Below are positions 57,781-64,000 of a DNA stretch of 64,000 bases, in pieces. The notes under the pieces were generated by a model. It was not told the origin of the DNA. It was given only the letters and a program-made list of their open reading frames with translations, and ran no database searches. How positions within the stretch are numbered: position 1 is the first letter of the stretch; each line of letters starts with the position of its first letter. This stretch comes from Mesostigma viride. Its lineage: Eukaryota; Streptophyta; Mesostigmatophyceae; Mesostigmatales; Mesostigmataceae. Location: contig RPFO01001081.1 of assembly GCA_009746045.1 (NCBI GenBank), positions 50,448 through 114,447 on the forward strand, in the 5' to 3' direction. Position numbers and translations under genes: made by a program.

Positions 57781-60700
57781 CGTAATTTCGGCGTCCACCT
57801 TCTTCGCAATTGTGAACCAGCCCTGTCGCGTGTTGTCCGGATGTCCTTCCCACTTGCCCTTCGTGACCTTTGCGACGCTCAGGTAGCACACGATTGCAGT
57901 TAAGGGTTCTCGGTCGTCTGGGTTCCAGAAGAAGCGTCGGGCGTCCGATCCGGAGGAGGAGCACCTCTCGAAGTATTTTACGTACATTACCCAGTTGCCT
58001 TTCTTAAAAACCTCGCCCCCCCCCCGGTATGTTTGTTTAAACACTCATCCTTGTCGAGTTGGTGGGCGACTCGAACAACTTTCGCCAACCAGTACGGGTG
58101 GTCGGGCACATGGTCCTTGTGCCCCCTCTCAGATGCGACTGCGACGGCCTCCCCCTCCTGCAAACCACGCCCCAACTCGTTTCTTGCCGTTTGAAGGTGG
58201 TTCAGGCGGGTTCCCGGATATCGCGTGGGGTTCCGCGACTTACTCGCCTGGAGTTTTACAGTCCACGACGAGCTGCTCCAATCATTTGGGCATGTCCTCC
58301 ACTTGCCCTCTCGGCACTCCGCACAACTGAAGCATGAAAAACGCCTGAGCTGAACCACCTCGACCTGCTCGCCCTTTTTGTCCAGTCGCCACTGGTGTGC
58401 CGTGGAGATATCTCGGATCGGGCCTCGCTCCTTACCGGACGTGGGAATCTGCAATTGTAAATCCATGAAACAACATCACAGCACATTTCCCAACTCCAAC
58501 GGCCGTTGGCACTCAACAATTATAAGATTTCCAAACTCCAACGGCCGTTGGCCCTTGGAAACTTTATAAGTACATTTCTCAACTCCAACGGCCGTTGGCA
58601 CTCTACAATTATATGATTTTCCAGCTCCAACGGCCGTTGGCCTTATGAAACTTCAAACTGCATCAAGGAAGCTGTCCTCTGTAAAGTGTAACCAGAGACA
58701 AATTATAGAACTGCACTTGACCACCAGAAAGCAACTGTCTTTACTTACGTTATCGAGAAGAAATGCCCGTCGAACCACGTCCGATTGTGCCGATGGTCGA
58801 CTCGAGTCTTTGCCGGTTCTCCAATCCCGGTTCAGGTAGGCCACCAGTGCCTCCACCGTATTCAGGTTCCGATTGTCCTCCTGCATCTGCGCTCTTTTGA
58901 GGATGCTTTTCACCGTCCCCCCCTCCCCGTCCGACTCCCCCTTCCCATGTCCTGCACATGAGTAGTTCCACTCCAATGTGTCCAAGTCGGGGTCGGCCTC
59001 GAGCAGGTCCGCAGCCATCGCCACCACATACCGGGATTGGAACTGCTCCTTACAGTTGTCGGACCAACTGATCCAGTTCCTCACCTCCACCCCCTCCTCC
59101 CTCAGCACCTTAAGGGTATTCTTCATCACGAACTCCAGGGTCTGGGCATTCCTCGGTACGTCCTTCCCCATGTAATCGTGCTTCACCCTTTTGATTTCCA
59201 GCGATACGGGATCACGGTACATCACGATCACCGGCATCAGGACGTAACTACTTGGGTACCAGTACTGCGCCTGCAACTGTTTCTGCAGGTGGTCCGAATA
59301 GTTCTCCGAGTAGTCCATCAGGACCACCACCGTTCCCAGCGGCATCACGTCAATGCACTCCTTGTAAGCGTGGTGCTGCCAGGCCCATGTATGGACGTGA
59401 ATGGCGAATTCCGGGAAGCGCGCCGTAATGAGTTCATGGAGCTCCGAGAGGGTTGACTTGATGAGTTTTTGCTGCAGGTTCATTTGCGGCGCCACATCCT
59501 CCTCCTGCAACACAACACACCCGCGCACCATGGAATGACCGAAGAATGGAAGTCAGCAGCTGGGAATTTCCCAACGCCAACGGCCGTTGGAAGTATGAAA
59601 GTCTACATATATATATTCAACGATGCAAATATACATGCCCGCGCACCATGGATTGACCGAAGAATGGAAGTCAGCAGCTGGGAATTTCCCAACGCCAACG
59701 GCCGTTGGAAGTATGAAAGTCTACATATATATATTCAACGATGCAAATATACATGCTTACCGTCCCACGGGGCGCTGTGCCCTCCTTTATGAAGTCGAAC
59801 CACGTGTACTTCTTTGTCCACCCCTTCATCTGGTCCGTCACGATGAACTCGGAAATCCCACACTCGTTGCACGTCCCTTCCAAGCAGTTCATTGGGACGT
59901 TAACGAACGGGCCGCCCGTCCTCCCCCCTCCTTGCCCCCCCTCCCCCTCTCAGCCCTGTGGCAGGTGAAACGTCGAACGAAATCATGGGCATTGTCAGGC
60001 ACGGAAGGGATACCCTCCCTCTCCTCGATCTCCAGCGTGCTCTTCAACTCCTTGACGCCTTTGGTGAAGGCAGAGAGCAGAGACTCGAAGACGACGTGCT
60101 TTTCGCATGCGCACAAGTCCCGGTCCTTCCACACGCCCTTTACGCACTTGGGCATGAACTCCACGAACTTCGTGTACCCCACCTTGTACCTTGTCCCGTC
60201 CGCAGTCGTCACGATACCTCCCTTGTACGGCGACGCGTCAGAACAGAACCGCTTGTAAATCGTTTCAAGCGAGTCCAAATAGTACCTTCCGCCCTGGGAG
60301 GAAATGAGAATCCTGGCGTTTCCCTTCCTTTCGAACTCATTGACCACGTCCTTATGGTTGGGAGACGCCCTCGTGTTTAGGTCTGACAACCAGTAACTCC
60401 CGACGATTTCTTTGACCTCCTCCGGAAACTTGTCCGACCGTAAAGCACGAGGGGGCGCCTTCAGGGCGGGAAGGTCGCCCCCCATCCTCATTCCCCTTGC
60501 GGTCTGGATATCCTTGGGCGTGACGTGAAGCAGCCGCGCGAGAGTGCAATGCCCTTGATTGTTCATGCCGTCCTTTCCCAAGCACATTGACAGCACAGCG
60601 CACTTCGCGTTCCTGTGCTCATCCGACTTGCCCAATTCCTGGAAACCTTGCACGATATTAGCGACAACCTCCTGAGCGAAGGACTCCGACGCCTTTCTTT

Positions 60701-61827
60701 TCAGCGCAGGGCGGTACTGTTTCCCCATAACCTTCACAACCGCACCTGGCAGCCGCTCAAGCGCCCTCAAGCCTACTGCAGTTTTCGTGTTTTCAGTCTT
60801 GTGATTGTTGTCCTTCAGCAAGTATTCCATTGCGCTGGCCATGTCGAGGGCAAGTTGGTTGCCCTTGATCTCGACGTACTTGAGACTTTGGTCTTTGTTG
60901 TGCGCTTCACCTGCATCCGCGCGCATACAGAATCCAGACGAAGTTTTGACATTTTATCAAATTATTGCTTTCCAACAATTACCCAATTTGTACGTCCCAA
61001 CGGCCGTTGGACCCCTGAAAGTAAGCCTGAAACACGCCAACACATGCATTTTCGACACCCAACGGCCGTTGGACCCCCGAAAGTGGGCCTGAAACACGCC
61101 AACACATGCATTTTCGACACCCAACGGCCGTTGGACCCCAGAAAGCGGGCCGAAAACACGCCAACACATGCATTTTCGACACCCAACGGCCGTTGGACCC
61201 CTGAAAGTGGGCCTGAAACACGGCAACACATGCATTTTCGACACCCAACGGCCGTTGGACCCCTGAAAGCGGGCCGAAAACACGCCAACACATGCATTTT
61301 CGACACCCAACGGCCGTTGGACCCCTGAAAGTGGGCCTGAAACACGCCAACACATGCATTTTCGACACCCAACGGCCGTTGGACCCCTGAAAGCGGGCCG
61401 AAAACACGCCAACACATGCATTTTTTACACCCAACGGCCGTTGGACCCCTGAAAGTGGGCCTGAAACACGCCCTTTACATGCATTTTCGACGTCCAATGG
61501 CCGTTGGGCCCCTGAAAGTGGGCCGGAAACACGCTAACACATGCATTTTAGACACCCAACGGCCGTTGGACCCCTGAAAGCGGGCCGAAAACTCGCCAAC
61601 ACCTGCATTTTTTACACGCCAGAAAGTGAATTTCCGAATCCCAACGCACTTTTTATAACCTTAACGACCGTTGGAATCCAGAAATTCGACTGAAATGTTT
61701 CCATAACACACGTAACAACAAATTTGGTGGTCAACAACCCCGTAAATCCGTAACCCTGCACGCACCTCCCGCCGCCATAGCTCTTGTTTGCAGCAGTGGG
61801 CCCTGAAGACGCCTTTTGGTCTTGCAC
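57781..61827 (-). CDS. DDE-type transposase-like protein, multi-exon, frame-broken
   Basis: Exons inferred on the - strand are 61,827-61,766, 60,910 to about 59,940, about 59,930-59,761, 59,504-58,749 and 58,448-57,781. Clear donors are GTGCGT, GTAAGC, GTAAGT and GTACGT; acceptors are TGCAG or ACAG. The central exon has VVVLMDYSENYSDH, ISWSDNCKEQF and SCAGHGKGESDGEGG. Their acidic residues match the widespread unnamed family with DYSENY, SDGC and HGKG-CD motifs found in algae and animals, probably a DDE/RNase H-fold transposase. Downstream are a Cys cluster (CFSCAECREGKWRTC) and a WLAKV...YFER region. Frame changes occur in a C10 run (58,016-58,025) and in G/C runs near 59,935. The 5' end and last exon are not seen. 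Host domesticate or transposon gene: undecided. Confidence 0.65.
58490..58642. repeat. Four palindromes in the intron 58,449-58,748
   Basis: CCAACGGCCGTTGG at about 58,497, 58,540, 58,586 and 58,627, arranged as two dimer units of about 87 bp with CTCAACAATTATAAGATTTCC-like spacers. Confidence 0.92.
59521..59760. repeat. 118-bp tandem duplication forming most of the intron 59,505-59,760
   Basis: Two copies of a 118-bp unit (starts about 59,521 and 59,639) contain AATGGAAGTCAGCAGCTGGG, the palindrome GCCAACGGCCGTTGG and TCTACATATATATATTC. The intron is essentially a repeat dimer, with its GTAAGC donor at the edge of the second copy. Confidence 0.92.
60996..61640. repeat. 62-bp tandem repeat with palindrome, inside the first intron
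   Basis: About ten units of 62 bp: CCCAACGGCCGTTGGACCCC, then TGAAAGTGGGCCTGAAACAC and GCCAACACATGCATTTTCGACA. Two alternating variants (GTGGGCCTG and GCGGGCCGA) suggest dimeric amplification. The last units are diverged (CCAATGGCCGTTGG near 61,493). It lies in the intron 60,911-61,765. Open frames across it are repeat translations. Confidence 0.93.
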
Positions 61828-61829
61828 CT

Positions 61830-63157
61830 GTTGGTTACAATTGCATGGCATACCAGCAATATATTGCACATAGCATTGTATTTTACACAATTATTATATT
61901 CATGCCACAAATAATAATAATAATTATTGTATTAAACATCGGGGGGCAGGTTGCATATTCGTTTCATTGCAGTCTAATATCAACATATTAAAAATTTCCA
62001 TGCCCATAAACATTTTTGATATAGCTATTAGGTTGCTAATTATATTAAATCTTACCAGCCGTGTAGTGGTTTGCGGATTGCTTTATAGGCTTGCCACACC
62101 AACCCAAAAAAAAATGTTACGACGGGAGTTGAACCCGGGCCTACTAGACGTGTTCACGAGGTACTACGAGGATCAGCCAAGAATCTGTCCCGTACCGGTG
62201 TGGTTCACCAGTTCCGCACACTAGCATGGTCTCCGCGTCGCGCTCGTTCATTAAATTTCGGAGAAATTTTGCCTGCTTATATACGTTTTTGAAGCCCCTC
62301 GGCGTCGCGCCGTGAAAAGCTTCCTCCGCCAGGCGTCCAATCAGGTAGCAGGAATGTGAAAAAATGGGCTCGAGCTGTGTGCAGCGCCGCGTCCATGTGG
62401 CGCCACACGGCGTCAGGAGTCGGCGTGGCGCCATATATGGCGCTGCGAATTCCCTACCGTGTGGTCTGCAGCGCCACGTCACAGTTGCGACTGCAAGTAT
62501 TTTTCAGCGCGGCGCCGGGACGGCGCCGCGCCATATCGTTTGGCGCGTCAATTTTTTTCCCGCGCGCGGCGCCTTTTAGGCGCCGCGCCATTCCATTTGC
62601 GCGTCGGCATACCAGCACCAGGGAATTTGAATTGCAGGTGCTGCGTTGGCGCTTTCCAGCCCTCCTGGAAGACCGACACCGTGGATGCACCTTGCACCCG
62701 AGCATCAACGGCGGGTATTCGCGACATCGGCCGAAAGTGACAACGATATTAGCAACCCGACAGCCATATTCAACTGAGCAACGCCATTTGTCAGCCGAAC
62801 AGTTAAAAAGAGGTGAGCAATGGCGGTGGATGTACATGGATGCTTTTGACAGATAGTTGTCCACAAGCAGCTCGATGACGGGGGAGTGTGAGACAGATAA
62901 TTTCGTCGCTTTTTTGGTGTCGTGGTGCCGGTCGCTGACGGGGGAGTGTGAGTGTTTTTGTCGGTTCTCGTTTGGTTGCAGGGATTTGCGAGCAAGCCGA
63001 GACCATCGATTGGATTGGTAAGCCCCACTTGTTCATTTGTGTGAATCCAAGCATTATTGAAGCAGGCTGTCGCAAATGTTTTCGTTTCTGGGTTGCGCCA
63101 TAGCTGCGTTGCTGGGTTTTCTTGCCATGGCAGCGCCATATGATCTTTCCCCCGGCT
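61830..63157. other. No gene recognised; GGCGCC-rich patch and one pol III-like B box
   Basis: About 62,375-62,590 is dense in GGCGCC/GCGCC palindromes with no motif-bearing frame. About 62,112-62,145 read on the - strand gives CCCGGGTTCAACTCCCG followed by T9, resembling a tRNA T arm plus pol III terminator, but no matching 5' acceptor strand was found. GACGGGGGAGTGTGAG occurs twice near 62,877 and 62,937. Confidence 0.45.
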
Positions 63158-63669
63158 CCCATTCTTGGTTACTAACGTCAACGTCCTTGCTGCTTCCTTT
63201 GGTGCTTGATCTGCCTTGGTGTCGTGCCTCCGTTTGGTGGCCGGTGGTCACGGGATGCACAACAACGCTATCAGTTTTCTTCCACCCGCCGCCGCTGCCC
63301 CAGGCCGGCCCCCATTAAAAAATAAAAACAGAAAAAAAGGTACGAATGGCAGCTGAACCCCTCGGTATTTATGCATGCCAGCACCCCCCTCGGTATTTAT
63401 GCATGCCAGCACCCCCATTCTTGGTTACTAACGTCAACGTCCTTGCTGCTTCCTTTGGTGCTTGATCTGCCTTGGTGTCGTGCCTCCGTTTGGTGGCCGG
63501 TGGTCACGGGATGCACAACAACGCTATCAGTTTTCTTCCACCCGCCGCCGCTGCCCCAGGCCGGCCCCCATTAAAAAATAAAAACAGAAAAAAAGGTACG
63601 AATGGCAGCTGAACCCCTAGGTATTTATGCATGCCAGCACCCCCCCTCGGTATTTATGCTTGCCAGCAC
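63158..63669. repeat. 256-bp tandem duplication
   Basis: The block from CCCATTCTTGGTTACTAACG (63,158) recurs 256 bp later (63,414). It includes GCCGGTGGTCACGGGATGC, AAAAACAGAAAAAAAGGTACG and the first 29-bp repeat units. Confidence 0.9.
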
Positions 63670-64000
63670 CCCCCCTCGGTATTTATGCATGCCAGCACCC
63701 CCCCTCGGTATTTATGCATGCCAGCACCCCCTCGGTATTTATGCATGCCAGCACCCCCCTCGGTATTTATGCATGCCAGCACCCCCCCTAGGTATTTATG
63801 CATGCCAGCACCCCCCTCGGTATTTATGCATGCCAGCACCCCCCTCGGTATTTATGCATGCCAGCACCCCCCCTAGGTATTTATGCATGCCAGCACCCCC
63901 CCCTCGGTATTTATGCTTGCCAGCACCCCCCCTCGGTATTTATGCATGCCAGCACCCCCCCTAGGTATTTATGCATGCCAGCACCCCCCCTAGGTATTTA
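63362..64000. repeat. 29-bp minisatellite running off the window
   Basis: The unit is TCGGTATTTATGCATGCCAG followed by CACCCCCC, 28-30 bp long through variation in the C run. TCGG/TAGG and GCATG/GCTTG variants occur. Two units precede the second 256-bp copy; the main array runs from about 63,617 to the window end. No gene. Confidence 0.95.

Noticed and set aside
60957-61497. Repeated reading frames of VSKMHVLACF-type on the - strand
   Set aside because: Translation of the 62-bp intronic repeat; open in several frames equally.
60996-61640. CRISPR array candidate (regular 62-bp repeats with a palindrome)
   Set aside because: The whole unit is repeated without unique spacers and the window is eukaryotic.
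62112-62145. tRNA gene on the - strand
   Set aside because: Only a T-arm-like GGGTTCAACTCCC and a T run are present; no matching 5' acceptor strand or anticodon arm.
62375-62590. GGCGCC-rich patch as a promoter or CpG island of a gene to the right
   Set aside because: No coding region with recognisable motifs follows before the repeats; left as unexplained composition.

Overview
The window reads as nuclear DNA of an intron-rich eukaryote, most likely a green (chlorophyte-type) alga. The evidence is GT-AG introns, GC-rich exons in AT-rich repeats, long poly-Gln tracts, LINE and Penelope-like retroelement relics, TIR-type DNA transposons, kilobase minisatellites and a decayed plastid-type tRNA-Ser. 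The lineage is an inference with moderate-to-low confidence; there are no operons, rRNAs or CRISPR arrays. Domain names are recognised by eye, not by a search.

Layout. 0-3 kb: a TTTTTACTGC array and a broken LINE reverse transcriptase. 3-18.7 kb: two tail-to-tail copies of a LINE ORF1-like element, each split by a DNA transposon. Copy I (+) carries a 10,109-bp transposon (4,351-14,459) with matching TIRs and a TGC target duplication. It has two divergent genes: a decayed DUF7869-like (DDE-type) transposase on the - strand and an intact PHD-like/poly-Gln gene on the + strand. The transposase is itself interrupted by a 1.7-kb TTAA-flanked element, and one intron holds a 169-bp foldback. Copy II (-) is split by another TTAA element (15,489-17,378), whose empty site survives in copy I. 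18.7-23.1 kb: two abutting TTAA elements, one with a PHD-finger gene relic.

24.7-30.0 kb: the best host gene candidate, a seven-exon - strand gene for an M23-family (LytM-like) metallopeptidase. All exon phases agree and the zinc ligands are present. 30-37.5 kb: no intact gene; a Penelope-like RT fragment, an inverted pair of LINE 3' ends with (TTAA)n tails, palindrome-bearing repeats and a tRNA-Ser pseudogene.

37.6-54.7 kb: about 15 kb of a 40-bp GT-rich minisatellite, interrupted by a tandem pair of an AT-flanked insertion element. 54.8-57.4 kb: a CA-rich array of opposite strand bias. 57.8-61.8 kb: a multi-exon - strand DDE-like gene; each intron I could define holds copies of the palindrome CCAACGGCCGTTGG. 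61.8-64 kb: no gene, ending in a 29-bp minisatellite.

The main story is a nested transposon stack whose order of insertion can be read from target duplications, paralogous empty sites and restored reading frames.
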